Shown piece by piece: positions 8,719 to 17,981 of a stretch of DNA of 64,000 nt; the stretch's first letter is position 1; each line of letters opens with the position of its first letter. The DNA is taken from NCBI GenBank assembly GCA_964612295.1, contig CAZTDY010000003.1, positions 1 to 64,000 of the forward strand, in the 5' to 3' direction. The notes under the pieces were generated by a model. It ran no database searches and was not told the origin of the DNA. It worked only from the letters and a program-made list of their open reading frames with translations. Both the position numbers and the translations under genes were made by a program. Origin of the DNA: CAYQJL01 sp964612295. GTDB lineage: Bacteria > Eisenbacteria > RBG-16-71-46 > CAIMUX01 > WJJG01.

Positions 8719-9948
8719 CTAAGGCAATCGCAGAAGACGGCCACTGCCGATCTGCCGTCCTCCCAGCGACACGTCGTAGAAGGCCACCCCGGAACCATCC
8801 CCCGGCGGAGTCCACACGAGCCGGTTCCACCCATGGGCAGCGGGCCGGCGCACGCGATCCAGGAATCGTCCGTCGGCGGCATACACCCGCAGCTCGAGCG
8901 CCGTGGTCGGGTGCAGCGCGTTCTCGAGTGAGATGTGAACGGGAATCTCGACCGCCCCGAAACTGGGATTCGGTTGCGGAGCCAGGACGTGATCCTGGCC
9001 GTCGGCCGGACGGGGCGGCGCGTCCGCCGTGCCCAGCCCGTCGAAGAGTTGATCGAGCGCGCGCACCGAGGCGTAGGGCAGGAAATCCTCTGTGCGCGCA
9101 TAGTCCACGTACTGCGTGATGACCTCGGGGACGGTCAGGTATTCGACCGAGAGCACCGTCTTGCCTTGAGAGCGGTACTCGGCCAGCATCTGCAGCCGCT
9201 CGGCATCCGGGTTGTACGGGTTGTCTTCATCAGCGGGTCCGTAATAGAACACATCCTCAATGCCGATCGCATCGATCGCGTCGTAGTAGGCGTCCGCCAA
9301 CGGTCCCTCGACGTCGTCCTCCACCGTGATGAAGCTGCCGTTCTGGGGAATCACGAGCGCATCCGGTTGGCCCAACGAAGAGAGGTGCGCGCGAATGCCC
9401 AAGACAAACTGCGCCATGTCGGCATCGGCCTGGAGGTTCTCTGGAAACTCCTCGCTCCAGAAATAGTAGGCATCGATGATGTCCAGATAGAGGCCGCCGA
9501 ATCCTTGGTTCACGATTCGATCGATCCAGGCAAAGATGATTGCCTGCCAGGCCGGATCCCAGAAGCGAACCTTGTAGTTCCCCGGCCAATCCGGGTTCTC
9601 CGGGCCCAACCACGGAGGGGGATCCTGCCCCCAGGCCGGATCCCAGTAGTAGCGATATTCCTCGGCCTCGCCGATCGAGATGTAGGCCACCGGAATCTTG
9701 CCGCTCTGGCGGATCGTTTCGATCTCTAGCGGAGACCATTCGCCGGCCTCGCCGCCGTCTGAGGAGTAGTCGATCACCACGAGCTGGAATGTGGGATTGG
9801 CCGCGATCTCCTCAATGCTGATGTCCTGGAGCTGATAGGCCCACGCGGTCACGCCGGGGACGTCGGCGGCTGCGGGGCCCATGCCGTGCAGGAGGAAGAG
9901 GAGAGCGGCGCAGGCGCAAGCGGTGCGGGTCGCACTTGGAGTAGCCAC
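8719..9948 (-). CDS. secreted GH114-type (endo-polygalactosaminidase-like) glycosidase with FlgD-like tail
   Basis: The 409-residue protein begins with a signal peptide (hydrophobic 12-28, AAA-D). A TIM-barrel of the GH114/TM1410 family follows, with strand motifs FQLVVIDYSSDG, PVAYISIGEAEEYRYYWDP and GFGGLYLDIIDAYYF that hold the likely acidic catalytic residues. The last about 90 residues form a FlgD-like Ig domain (LELRVYAADGRFLDRV ... VAFYDVSLGGRQIGSGRLLRLP), probably a surface-sorting tail. GTG 9948 is the start; it lies 5 nt after the stop of the amidase gene, so translation is probably coupled. GH114 members cut galactosaminoglycan-type polysaccharides; the substrate here is inferred, not shown. 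Confidence 0.8.
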   Translation of the reverse strand: MATPSATRTACACAALLFLLHGMGPAAADVPGVTAWAYQLQDISIEEIAANPTFQLVVIDYSSDGGEAGEWSPLEIETIRQSGKIPVAYISIGEAEEYRYYWDPAWGQDPPPWLGPENPDWPGNYKVRFWDPAWQAIIFAWIDRIVNQGFGGLYLDIIDAYYFWSEEFPENLQADADMAQFVLGIRAHLSSLGQPDALVIPQNGSFITVEDDVEGPLADAYYDAIDAIGIEDVFYYGPADEDNPYNPDAERLQMLAEYRSQGKTVLSVEYLTVPEVITQYVDYARTEDFLPYASVRALDQLFDGLGTADAPPRPADGQDHVLAPQPNPSFGAVEIPVHISLENALHPTTALELRVYAADGRFLDRVRRPAAHGWNRLVWTPPGDGSGVAFYDVSLGGRQIGSGRLLRLP

Positions 9949-9953
9949 CGGCC

Positions 9954-10874
9954 TTAGAAGTCCTGGATGCGGGTTACGGCGACACCCTTGAAGCTCTCGA
10001 CGCGATCCAGGTAAGTCTTCAGCAACACCTTGACCAGCTTGCCCCCCTCGTAGACGCCCGGAAGGGCGGCGGACGCGGGGTGGATCAGATAGGGTTGCCC
10101 CTCCTCCACCTTGATCACCCCGACATGACCGATCACGGCGTCGTGTTCGCGGACTTGCGCGCCCTTCTTGGTCTTTTCGTCCGTGACGAAGAAGATCAGG
10201 TCGCCGCTCCGGAGCGCGCCATAGGTGAGGTTGGCCTTCGGCACGTACTTCACCGTCCCGGCCGGATAGCGGGTGGTGCCCGACAGGTCCCGTTCGGTCT
10301 CGCCAAGCTGCGGGGTGATCTCCTGTCCCCAGATGCCGGAACGGATCATGTCGATCGAGTAGTCGAGATGAACCGGATCATCGTAGTCAACCCGGCCGTC
10401 GGCCTGCACGGCTCCCTCGAGCGACGCGCCCGCGAAACGCGTGCCGTAGGCGAAGTCGACCGCTTCACGCGCACTCGTGGTGCGGCCCAGTTCGGTGGTG
10501 CGATACAGGAAGAGGATACAATCGGTGGAGAAGTCATTCACGAGGCGGCCTTCTTCAACATAGCCCCCATCGCCCAATCCAAACCGGTAATTGGCGTCAC
10601 CCCGCCGGTGGAAGAGATCCGCCCAGGCCGCGATGCGTTCGCCGAGGGAGAGATCGGCAACCTCGCGCATTTGGGCGTCGATCAGAACCGAGGGCAGCAC
10701 ATGTCCGTTGTCCAGGTTGAACTGCACCATGCGCTCGTATCGTTCGAGCAACCGCTGCTGGCGCTCCGCCTCAGCGGATTGCCCCTCGACGGGCGCGCTA
10801 GCCAAGAGAAGCCCTCCCAGCCAGACGATGATTCCCATGGTTGCCCGCTGCCAACTTGCTCTCCTGCCCTGCAT
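9954..10874 (-). CDS. exported NlpC/P60-like (DUF1460-type) amidase
   Basis: The 306-residue protein has a signal peptide (about 13-31, ending VEGQ) and a papain-like NlpC/P60 superfamily domain. The probable nucleophile is C119 in FSTDCILFLYRT and the His is in VIGHVGVIK (about H250), followed by LIHPAS. The pattern is closest to DUF1460 N-acetylmuramoyl-L-alanine amidase-like proteins that cut peptidoglycan stem peptides. ATG 10874 has GAGGAGA 4 nt upstream. It is tightly followed by the GH114 gene, so the pair may work together on envelope or extracellular polymers. Confidence 0.75.
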   Translation of the reverse strand: MQGRRASWQRATMGIIVWLGGLLLASAPVEGQSAEAERQQRLLERYERMVQFNLDNGHVLPSVLIDAQMREVADLSLGERIAAWADLFHRRGDANYRFGLGDGGYVEEGRLVNDFSTDCILFLYRTTELGRTTSAREAVDFAYGTRFAGASLEGAVQADGRVDYDDPVHLDYSIDMIRSGIWGQEITPQLGETERDLSGTTRYPAGTVKYVPKANLTYGALRSGDLIFFVTDEKTKKGAQVREHDAVIGHVGVIKVEEGQPYLIHPASAALPGVYEGGKLVKVLLKTYLDRVESFKGVAVTRIQDF

Positions 10875-10902
10875 GTTCTCTCCTCAAACGCGTTTTGCCC
10901 AC

Positions 10903-10920
10903 GATTCAGACGCCTGAATC
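10903..10920 (-). terminator. 7-bp hairpin between propeller gene and amidase
   Basis: GATTCAG / CTGAATC with a 4-nt loop (10903-10909, 10914-10920). It lies about 40 nt after the stop of the propeller gene and 30 nt before the amidase start. There is no U-run, so it may be a weak terminator, a processing site or an operator. Confidence 0.3.
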
Positions 10921-10957
10921 CGGCGGTGTTCCATATTGCCGGGGTGGAGGTATAAGA

Positions 10958-13750
10958 TTACCGGAACTTGACCAGCTTGCCCACATAGCTCTGGGGCCCG
11001 AGCCGCGTCGAGAGCAGATAGATGCCGTTGGGCGCCTCCTGGCCTCGCTCGGTGCGACCGTCCCAGTTCCACTGAAGGAAGGGAACGCCCTCCTCATCGG
11101 TCAACGCTTGTGCGCCCACCAGGCGGCGCACGAGCTGCCCATGCACGCTGAAGATCCTGATTTCGGCCACTGCCGAATTGACTGACTCCGGCTCGGCCTC
11201 CCCTGGATCCTGCGGCTGGGCCGCATCCTCGGGCCTGGGACTTGCCCCGGTCGCGCCGATCTCGGCAACCGGACGCTGCTCAGGGCGCGTCGCCTGGGTT
11301 CGGGAAGGCTCCTCTCCCGCAATCGGATCCTCTTCCACCTCGCGTGTAGTCGTACCCGCGGTGGTCTGATTCAGGTCCAGATAGCGGGCCGTATCCATGC
11401 AGCAACGTAGCTGAACGTGCTGGCTGAAGGGGTTGGGCGTGGCAAAAATCGGCCGCGGTTCCCTGATGAGCAATTCATTTTCGGGAGGTTCCGCCAGGAA
11501 GAGCCCGAATCTCGTCCCCAGGAGAACACCTTCGCCGTCCAGGCTGAGAGAGGCCGAGATCGCGACCAGCTCCGGCGGCACCGGAATCTCCTGCCAGGAT
11601 CGCCCGGCCGGTCCGGCGGGCTCCCCGGACGCCGACCACCCGGTTCTCGTGGACCAATAGACCCCGTCGGCGGTGCGGCAGAGCATCGTCTCCGGGGCGT
11701 GGAGGGCGGCCTGCAGGTCGAGGATCCGCTCCCCGCGGAACCCCGCTTCGATCCACGGGCCGTCGCCGGCTCGCGCGTAGAGGCCCAGGTCTGTCGCCAA
11801 GTAGGTCGCAATCGGGGTGTGCCAACCCGCGAGGGGACGTCCCGTGGCAGGCAGATCCCAGGTCCACGGTTCCCCTCGATCCAGGCACCAGGCCTCGCCG
11901 TGGCTCAGGAGCACCGGGCCGGAGGCGGATCCTTCCCCACACAGAAATCGCGGCGGGCAGGCCGGGCGTTCCTCCGTGCACAGTGGCTCGAGGAGCGCGT
12001 CTTTCGAGGTCCAGGTGTCGGGTCCCGCGGCCCGTCCCAGCCACACGCCCCGGCCTTCGACCCCCGTCGCCCACAGGCTGCCGTCGCCAAGGGCATCGAC
12101 CGAGGTAATCGCGAGTCGGGGTCCTGCCGCTTGCCAGGCCAGATCCACTCGAGACTCGGGGAGGGTACAGGTGACGACCCCGTCGTCGCTGCCGACGCAG
12201 AGACACCACCCGCCTTCATCGGAGGGAACCACATCGAGACAGGCCACCGAACCGCTCAGCCGGCGCCAGATTGCATCATCTGCGTGATCGGCCGGGGTCG
12301 GCTCACCCCCGAGTTCCTCGGCGAAACGGGGTTCTTGATCCGTCGGAAACCATTGCCGGGTGAGACCATCGAAGACGTAGAGGCCGAGCTGGGTGCCCAC
12401 GAGGATTCGTTCATCGGGCAGCTGGCGGGTGGTCAGCACGGTGACCTGGCGCATTCCATGATTCTGCCATTGCCACCGCGCGAACGGCGCCGTGGCGGCC
12501 AGCACGCCCCGCGAGGTCGCCAGGAGGATCTCACCCCCGGCGTCGTCACAGACCAGACTGTGAACGCGAACGGGCAGATCGGACAGCTGCGGTCGCCACG
12601 TCTGCCCTCCATTGATCGTTCGCAACAGACGCCCCTCTCGCGTGATGGCGAAGGCGGTCTGTCGACCCGTGGGCGCCCGGTGGACGGATCGGAGTTCCCC
12701 GTAGGCCGCCCACTCGAGGGTGGTGATTGGACCCAGGCGCTCCCAATGGGTCCCGCCATCGCGACTGGTGAGGAGCCCGTCAGGGGTGACTGCGCAGATG
12801 GCCCCGGTCTCACAGATCGAGATGGCCGAAACCTCCATCGGCAACTCGCCACCAATCGGGGTGACACTTCTCGCATGATCGTGGCTGACGAAAAGCCCCT
12901 CCCACTTCGTCAGCACAAAAACCCGGCGAGGGTGCTGGTCCAGGATGAGCGCTTGGGTGACCTGGCGAAGGCGCTCCTCGCTCGCGGTGTCCTCGACCTG
13001 ACGATCGTGCCAGGTGAGCTGCCAGGAGTCCGCCGCCCGATCAGGCCCGAGGATGGTCACGCCCCCGTAGCGGGTCAGCGCGAGAACAGCTTCCGGATCA
13101 TCCGCCTCGCCCGGCAGGAGGGCCACGACCTGGCGCGCAACCTGCGGCGTGAGTTTGCCGATGGCCTCGAATGCCCCGTGCGAACACCCTTCATCATATA
13201 GAGCCTGCTGGTCTTCGCCCGGCTGCGGCTGTTCCAGCCACAGGTGAGGCTCGCGCCACCTGAGAAGCCGCCCCGAGCGCAACAGGACGAAGGGTCCGCT
13301 TGTGCTCCCCGGAACTGCCTGGGCCAGCAGAATGTCGCCCGGGAAGAAGCGCGCGCGGGCAACGGGTCGCCACATCCCACTTCGGAACGGGCTCTCGAGC
13401 GGGACCCACACGTGAAAGGTCCCGGCGGTCGAAAGCGCCAGGCGCCGTCCGTCGGAGAGGAGGAAGAGCTGGCCGATGTCCGCGCCGTCGGGTCCCAGCG
13501 GCGTGAGCCGCCAGTCGCTTTCGATCTCGTCGCGACCGGAGCCAGCGAGGTCTGCATAACCGGCTGAGGTGAACATGGCCAGAAGGACGACGAAGGAGAT
13601 CAGTGCGGCAGCAGTAGAGAAGGATAGAGGCGCGCGCACGCCGTGCGGCAAGAACCGGCACGCACGGACACACCCCGGAGCACAAGCACCCCCCAAGGGG
13701 GACTTCACCCAGGGACGGGAATCGATTCGATTGGACCCCGCCTTTGACAT
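10958..13750 (-). CDS. large exported beta-propeller (BNR/YCF48-like) surface protein with FlgD-like tail
   Basis: The 930-residue product from ATG 13750 carries a signal/anchor segment (about 40-65). Repeated blades of sialidase/photosynthesis-stability type follow (DHARSVTPIGG, SRDGGTHWERLGP, TINGGQTWRPQLSDLP). After a Glu/Pro-rich linker the last about 90 residues form the FlgD-like domain (IRIFSVHGQLVRRL ... EAPNGIYLLSTRL). ATG 13750 was chosen over an upstream in-frame start at 13858 because GGGAG lies 5 nt before it and the promoter at 13780-13808 lies between the two. The role is unknown; such propellers often bind sugars or proteins at the cell surface. Confidence 0.8.
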   Translation of the reverse strand: MSKAGSNRIDSRPWVKSPLGGACAPGCVRACRFLPHGVRAPLSFSTAAALISFVVLLAMFTSAGYADLAGSGRDEIESDWRLTPLGPDGADIGQLFLLSDGRRLALSTAGTFHVWVPLESPFRSGMWRPVARARFFPGDILLAQAVPGSTSGPFVLLRSGRLLRWREPHLWLEQPQPGEDQQALYDEGCSHGAFEAIGKLTPQVARQVVALLPGEADDPEAVLALTRYGGVTILGPDRAADSWQLTWHDRQVEDTASEERLRQVTQALILDQHPRRVFVLTKWEGLFVSHDHARSVTPIGGELPMEVSAISICETGAICAVTPDGLLTSRDGGTHWERLGPITTLEWAAYGELRSVHRAPTGRQTAFAITREGRLLRTINGGQTWRPQLSDLPVRVHSLVCDDAGGEILLATSRGVLAATAPFARWQWQNHGMRQVTVLTTRQLPDERILVGTQLGLYVFDGLTRQWFPTDQEPRFAEELGGEPTPADHADDAIWRRLSGSVACLDVVPSDEGGWCLCVGSDDGVVTCTLPESRVDLAWQAAGPRLAITSVDALGDGSLWATGVEGRGVWLGRAAGPDTWTSKDALLEPLCTEERPACPPRFLCGEGSASGPVLLSHGEAWCLDRGEPWTWDLPATGRPLAGWHTPIATYLATDLGLYARAGDGPWIEAGFRGERILDLQAALHAPETMLCRTADGVYWSTRTGWSASGEPAGPAGRSWQEIPVPPELVAISASLSLDGEGVLLGTRFGLFLAEPPENELLIREPRPIFATPNPFSQHVQLRCCMDTARYLDLNQTTAGTTTREVEEDPIAGEEPSRTQATRPEQRPVAEIGATGASPRPEDAAQPQDPGEAEPESVNSAVAEIRIFSVHGQLVRRLVGAQALTDEEGVPFLQWNWDGRTERGQEAPNGIYLLSTRLGPQSYVGKLVKFR

Positions 13751-13779
13751 GTATGCTCCCTGTCTCTCCTCGCGCGCGA

Positions 13780-13808
13780 AGTGTACGTATGGGTTCGGCC
13801 TCTGGCAA
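13780..13808 (-). promoter_or_regulatory. promoter of the propeller gene
   Basis: On the minus strand TTGCCA (13808-13803), 17-nt spacer, TACACT (13785-13780). The start near 13773 gives a short leader with GGGAG before ATG 13750. Confidence 0.55.
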
Positions 13809-14283
13809 GCCGATCTTGGGGGGTTGCGAGCCGCGATTCCGCCTGACCCGCGTCCCATCTGACACCGGATGGATCATTCTCGTTCCCGCATGTCTTGAGC
13901 TTCTCTTGACTCCGGACCGCAAAGTTCGCTGGTCAACACCTAACTAACCATTACTAAGCAGGTTACAGACATCGTCGGAAATAGCGCGGATTCTCTGGTG
14001 AATCTATTTTGAAACAAAAAATAGAATGTGATATGCACTGATATAGAACAGGCCGATAATGACCTGTGGGCGCTGGGGGAGTGAGGCCGCTCGGGCAGGA
14101 CAGTTGCGCCCCCCTCTCGCGCGAAATGGGAAGAGTTGGCACGGGATTCTTAGGCGAACGGGCAAAAGCGACCGTGGACGAGGGAGACCGCCCAACCAGC
14201 CCCCCCTTCCCAGTGCCCAAGCCCGAATGTGCGGGCTCGGACCTGGTCCGGGCCCGCCCGTCGCTCCTGCCTCCCCACTCAAC

Positions 14284-14312
14284 TTGACCCTCAAAAGAAC
14301 CCGCTCTACGAT
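14284..14312 (+). promoter_or_regulatory. promoter of the GT-C gene
   Basis: TTGACC (14284-14289), 17-nt spacer, TACGAT (14307-14312). The leader of about 33 nt reaches GTG 14352 and contains GAGGAGACA. Confidence 0.6.
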
Positions 14313-14351
14313 GGCTCACCGTCAAACTTAGGCCCATTGAGGAGACAGCAG

Positions 14352-15812
14352 GTGAAGGATGCTCTGCAACAGCCCCAGGACAGGAGACCCCGAGTCGTCT
14401 TCGCGATTCTGCTGCTTATCCTGGTGGCCCGTTTTTGGACGATGACCCTTCCCGGCTATCCGCCCGATCTCAACGCATACAAGAGCTGGTCATTCGCCGC
14501 AGGGCTCCGCGGGGTGCATACGCTCTATGACGGAGATCCGCTGTACGACTATCCCCCGCTCTACGGCTACCTGCTCGCACCGGTCGGCAAGGTCTATGCC
14601 TGGCTGTATCCACCCTCCGAGTTCCGCCGGACGATAGGCCTCGAGGATGACGAGGGGGCGGAGAGGACCGAACAGCAGCGCGAGGAGACCCGCAAGAGAG
14701 CGATGAAGACGCTCAACGTGCTGGTCAAGATGCCACCGCTTATCTTCGACGCGTTGCTGGCAGGGCTGCTCTGCGTCATGGTGGCCCGGTACCGGATGTG
14801 GGGCGCCGCTCGTTCCTGGCGGGGCTGGGCTCCCGCTCTCCTTTGCTTCGGCCTTCCTGCCATCCTCGTGGTGTCCAGCTATTGGGGCCAGCCCGATGCG
14901 GTCGAAACGTTCTTCTGCCTCCTGGCGCTCTTTCTCATTCTCAGGCGCCAACCCGAGCTCGGCTGGATCGCCGCCGCGCTTGGCCTGCTCATGAAGCCAC
15001 TGGCGGCTCCGATCTTCCCGCTCCTCGCGCTCGCCACCCTGATGAAATGCGGATGGCGGCGGCTCCTGAGCGGAGGCCTGACGGGGCTGGTGGCCGGCCT
15101 GATCGGATTCCTGCCCTTCCTGCTGAACGGGCGCACCCAGACGCTCATCGACCGGCTGATCGGCGACATCGATGCGATGCCCTATACCTCGGTCAACGGA
15201 CACAACCTCTGGTGGCTGACCGGCGCCTGGCGCTCAGCGACGGATCCGATGTTCGGACCGATCTCGGCCAAGCAGATCGGCCTGGCGCTCTTCCTGGCGG
15301 CCTACGCGTTCGTGCTGATCTGGGTGTGGAAGAGGGAGCAGCAGGTGCGAGAGACCTCCGCCGCCGACAAAGGGGCGGATCACAGGGATCTGGGCCCAGA
15401 CGCTCACTGGATCCTGGCTGGAGGGGTCATCTTCCTGTCGTTCTTCACGCTCTCGACTCACATGCACGAGAACCACCTTCTTCCCGCCATCCCCTTCTTC
15501 CTCCTGCTCGCCGGGCGGGCCAAAGCTTGGCTGTGGGCATTTCTGGCGGTCAGCGTGGCGGTGTTCATCAACTGCGTGACCCACGATCTGATCATCGGCG
15601 ACCTGATCCTGTCGAATGTCGGGGGCGAATCGGTCGTCTTTGCACCGGATATCGAGTGGTACCTGAATCTCCCACCCAACATGCTGACCGACTGGACGCT
15701 GCACCGTACGGCTCACCTCTCCTGGCTGGAGGCGGCGCTGGCCTATGGAAATGCGGCCCTCGTCGTGCTGACCTGGGGCACCGTGATCTGGGCCATGGTG
15801 CGGCGAAGGTAG
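14352..15812 (+). CDS. GT-C family membrane glycosyltransferase (ALG6/PIG-M-like)
   Basis: The 486-residue polytopic membrane protein has about 10 hydrophobic segments. The first outer loop holds LPGYPPDLNAYKSWS and YDYPPLYGY, the acidic and DYPPL-type motifs of GT-C enzymes that use polyprenyl-phosphate sugars. Near the C-terminus FFTLSTHMHENHLLPA resembles the HVHEKH motif of ALG6/ALG8-like transferases. It probably adds a hexose on the outer face of the inner membrane. GTG 14352 is preferred: AGGAG lies 8 nt upstream, the promoter lies just before, and the frame upstream has no membrane or conserved residues. It is convergent with the DUF72 gene (22 nt). Confidence 0.8.
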   Translation: MKDALQQPQDRRPRVVFAILLLILVARFWTMTLPGYPPDLNAYKSWSFAAGLRGVHTLYDGDPLYDYPPLYGYLLAPVGKVYAWLYPPSEFRRTIGLEDDEGAERTEQQREETRKRAMKTLNVLVKMPPLIFDALLAGLLCVMVARYRMWGAARSWRGWAPALLCFGLPAILVVSSYWGQPDAVETFFCLLALFLILRRQPELGWIAAALGLLMKPLAAPIFPLLALATLMKCGWRRLLSGGLTGLVAGLIGFLPFLLNGRTQTLIDRLIGDIDAMPYTSVNGHNLWWLTGAWRSATDPMFGPISAKQIGLALFLAAYAFVLIWVWKREQQVRETSAADKGADHRDLGPDAHWILAGGVIFLSFFTLSTHMHENHLLPAIPFFLLLAGRAKAWLWAFLAVSVAVFINCVTHDLIIGDLILSNVGGESVVFAPDIEWYLNLPPNMLTDWTLHRTAHLSWLEAALAYGNAALVVLTWGTVIWAMVRRR

Positions 15813-15834
15813 TGGATGCCGCGAGGGGGGCAGG

Positions 15835-16740
15835 TCACTCGATCCCCATCATCTCCTCCATCATGCGGGCGTTGATCACCGCGTGACCCGCGTGACAGTT
15901 GTTGAAGAAGATGAAGGTCTGCTTCGCCTGTTCGGCGATGTTCCTGACGAGTTCGGTCCACTGCTCCAGTTCAGCCTCGGCATAGAGATAGTCATACCTT
16001 TGCGCACCACCCGACCACCAATCCCGGGCGTTCCGGCCATGAAAGCGGAAATAGGCCGTGTCCCCCACTTGCAAGGCGCGGCGGGGGAAGAGCCCCGCGA
16101 GGGCGGGTTCGTCGACAGCGCAAAAGCCAAGGCCGAGATCGTCCAAACGCTGATCGAGGTCGGGAAGATCCCAGGAAGCATGGCGGAACTCGGCAAACAT
16201 GGAGGTCCCCGGCAGCACATCGGTCAGCCAGCGCAGGTGATCCTCGTTCTGGGGATTGTGTTTGAAGGAGTACGGAAACTGCGCCAGCAGTCCTGCACAC
16301 TTCCCCGCTTCGACCAGGGGGGATAAAGCGTCGCGGAAGGCGGTCACCGCCCCGAGATCCCGGTCGCGCTTATGCGTCATCGGGCCGGGGAGTTTGACCA
16401 TGAAGGCGAAGTCATCCGGGGTGCGCTCGGCCATCGACGCCATCGTCCGAGGAGGAGGAATGCGGTAGTAGGTCGCGTTGATCTCAACGGTATTGAAGTG
16501 GTGTTGGTAGAAACCAAGCATCTCGCCCGACCGCGTGCCTGGCGGGTAGAACGGCCCCACCCAGTCGGCGAAGCTGTAGCCGGAGGTGCCCACGCGAATG
16601 CCCCCGGGGGCTCGGCGGGTGGGTGAGGCAAACGCTGCGCCTTGAGCTGTACTCGCCCCGAGGTCGTGGCCAAACAGATCAGCCTGGCCATGGCCCGGCC
16701 GGCCGCGCGGGCTAGTTGGTGACGAGTTGCCTTTGCTCAT
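15835..16740 (-). CDS. DUF72 (YecE-like) family protein
   Basis: The 301-residue TIM-barrel protein belongs to DUF72: IRVGTSGYSFADWVGPFYPP, FNTVEINATYYRIPPP, FAFMVKLPGPMTHKRD, FAEFRHASW, YFRFHGRN and the C-terminal FFNNCHAGHAVINA are all in order. The biochemical function of the family is not settled. It starts at ATG 16740 (GGGAG 4 nt upstream), inside the last codons of dinB (stop 16712), so it is probably the third gene of the lexA-dinB transcript and may share SOS control. Confidence 0.9.
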   Translation of the reverse strand: MSKGNSSPTSPRGRPGHGQADLFGHDLGASTAQGAAFASPTRRAPGGIRVGTSGYSFADWVGPFYPPGTRSGEMLGFYQHHFNTVEINATYYRIPPPRTMASMAERTPDDFAFMVKLPGPMTHKRDRDLGAVTAFRDALSPLVEAGKCAGLLAQFPYSFKHNPQNEDHLRWLTDVLPGTSMFAEFRHASWDLPDLDQRLDDLGLGFCAVDEPALAGLFPRRALQVGDTAYFRFHGRNARDWWSGGAQRYDYLYAEAELEQWTELVRNIAEQAKQTFIFFNNCHAGHAVINARMMEEMMGIE

Positions 16741-17947
16741 CGGGCTCCCGCAAAGCGCCTATCGGCTGCAGGCTTTGGGTGCCGAACGTATCCCGAATCT
16801 GATCCACCGTTTCGAGGTATTGGGTGTAACGCCGATCCTCCGGGAACAGAGAGATCTGTTTGCGGCCTTCGATGGGAATCAAATCGCCCACCGTCACGCC
16901 CAGCAGGCGGATGCCTCCCCCGCAGTAGTTGCGCAGGAAAAGATCCTTCGCCGTCCGGTACACGTCCCGCGTCTCCTGGGTGGTGTAGGACAACATGCGC
17001 TGCCGGGTGAGAGAGCTGAAGTCGTGATAGCGCATTTTGATCGTGACCCGCCGACCGGCATGACCCTCGGATCTGAGATCGGAGGTCACCCTCTCGGTCA
17101 GGGACAGGAGCAGCGCCAGCCCCTCATCGGGCGAAGAGGTGTCATGCTGAAGCGTGTGTTCGTGACCCAGCGATTTGGCGGCGGGAGCGTCGTAGCTGGC
17201 GACGATGGGGCTCTCATCCTCGCCCCAGGCCATCGCATGCAGCGCCTCCCCGTAGACACCGAATCGGCTCTTCAGGAAATCGACCGGTGTTTCCGCCAGC
17301 TCACCGATTTTCTCGATGCCGAAGATCATGAGCGAGGACGCGGTCTTCTCGCCCACCCCGAACAGATGCTCGATGGAACGGTGCCAGAACTTCCGCACGA
17401 ACGCTTCCCGGCTCAGCATGCTGATGCCGCGCGGCTTCTCGAGTTTCGAAGCCATCTTGGAGAGAAGTTTGTTCGGCCCCACCCCCACGGAGCAGGTCAG
17501 GTTGAGGCGGCTCTCGATCGTTCCGGCCACCTCGCGGGCAATCCTCTCCGAGGCCTGCCAGTGATTCCCGTCGGGTTTTCCCGGCAACAGGTCGGTGATG
17601 TCGATGAAAGCCTCATCGATACTGAACATCTCGACCTGAGGAGTGATGCCGCAGAGCTGTTTCAAAATCCGCCTGGAGGTGTCGATGTACAGTGAGGGGT
17701 GGCAGGGCACGAATTCGAGATCGCGGCAGAGTTTTCTGGCGGTGCCGATCGGCATCCCCGCGCGGATTCCGTACTCCCGGGCCTCATACGAAGCCGAGGC
17801 CACCACACCGCGGCCCCCGGGAAGGGCTCCCACGACGACCGGTTTCCCCTTCAGCGCCGGACAGGCCTGCACCTCGAGGGCTGCGAAGTAAGCATCCATA
17901 TCAACGTGGAGGATGCGGCGCTCATGTCCATTGTTTTCCCATTTCAT
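16712..17947 (-). CDS. dinB: DNA polymerase IV (Y family)
   Basis: The 411-residue translesion polymerase has the catalytic carboxylates in HVDMDAYFAALE and MFSIDEAFIDIT, the nucleotide loop VVASASYEAREYGIRAGMP and SVGVGPNKLLSKMASKLEKP. The helix-hairpin-helix thumb and little finger (TIKMRYHDFSSLTR) follow. ATG 17947 is used because GGAGAAGGG lies just upstream; an in-frame ATG at 18004 would overlap lexA. It follows lexA by about 34 nt on the same strand, so it is very probably induced with lexA by DNA damage. No beta-clamp motif was assigned at the C-terminus, though QISLFPE looks like one. Confidence 0.95.
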   Translation of the reverse strand: MKWENNGHERRILHVDMDAYFAALEVQACPALKGKPVVVGALPGGRGVVASASYEAREYGIRAGMPIGTARKLCRDLEFVPCHPSLYIDTSRRILKQLCGITPQVEMFSIDEAFIDITDLLPGKPDGNHWQASERIAREVAGTIESRLNLTCSVGVGPNKLLSKMASKLEKPRGISMLSREAFVRKFWHRSIEHLFGVGEKTASSLMIFGIEKIGELAETPVDFLKSRFGVYGEALHAMAWGEDESPIVASYDAPAAKSLGHEHTLQHDTSSPDEGLALLLSLTERVTSDLRSEGHAGRRVTIKMRYHDFSSLTRQRMLSYTTQETRDVYRTAKDLFLRNYCGGGIRLLGVTVGDLIPIEGRKQISLFPEDRRYTQYLETVDQIRDTFGTQSLQPIGALREPDEQRQLVTN

Positions 17948-17981
17948 CGTACCCTTCTCCTTGAGCTCCCCACCTCTGTTG

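Larger units (their letters stand above)
13751..14351. other. 601-bp divergent intergenic region with two promoters and an AT-rich patch
   Basis: No convincing gene. It holds the minus-strand promoter of the propeller gene (13780-13808) and the + promoter of the GT-C gene (14284-14312). A local AT-rich stretch (about 13940-14060) stands out against the GC-rich surroundings and contains an 8-bp inverted repeat TCTATTTT / AAAATAGA (14003-14010, 14018-14025) with a 7-nt loop. Short open frames on both strands in 14000-14340 have no ribosome site and look like noise. Confidence 0.6.

Noticed and set aside
11417..13201. 594-codon + strand open frame
   Set aside because: Antisense shadow of the propeller gene; low-complexity Arg/Gly/Pro composition and no ribosome site.
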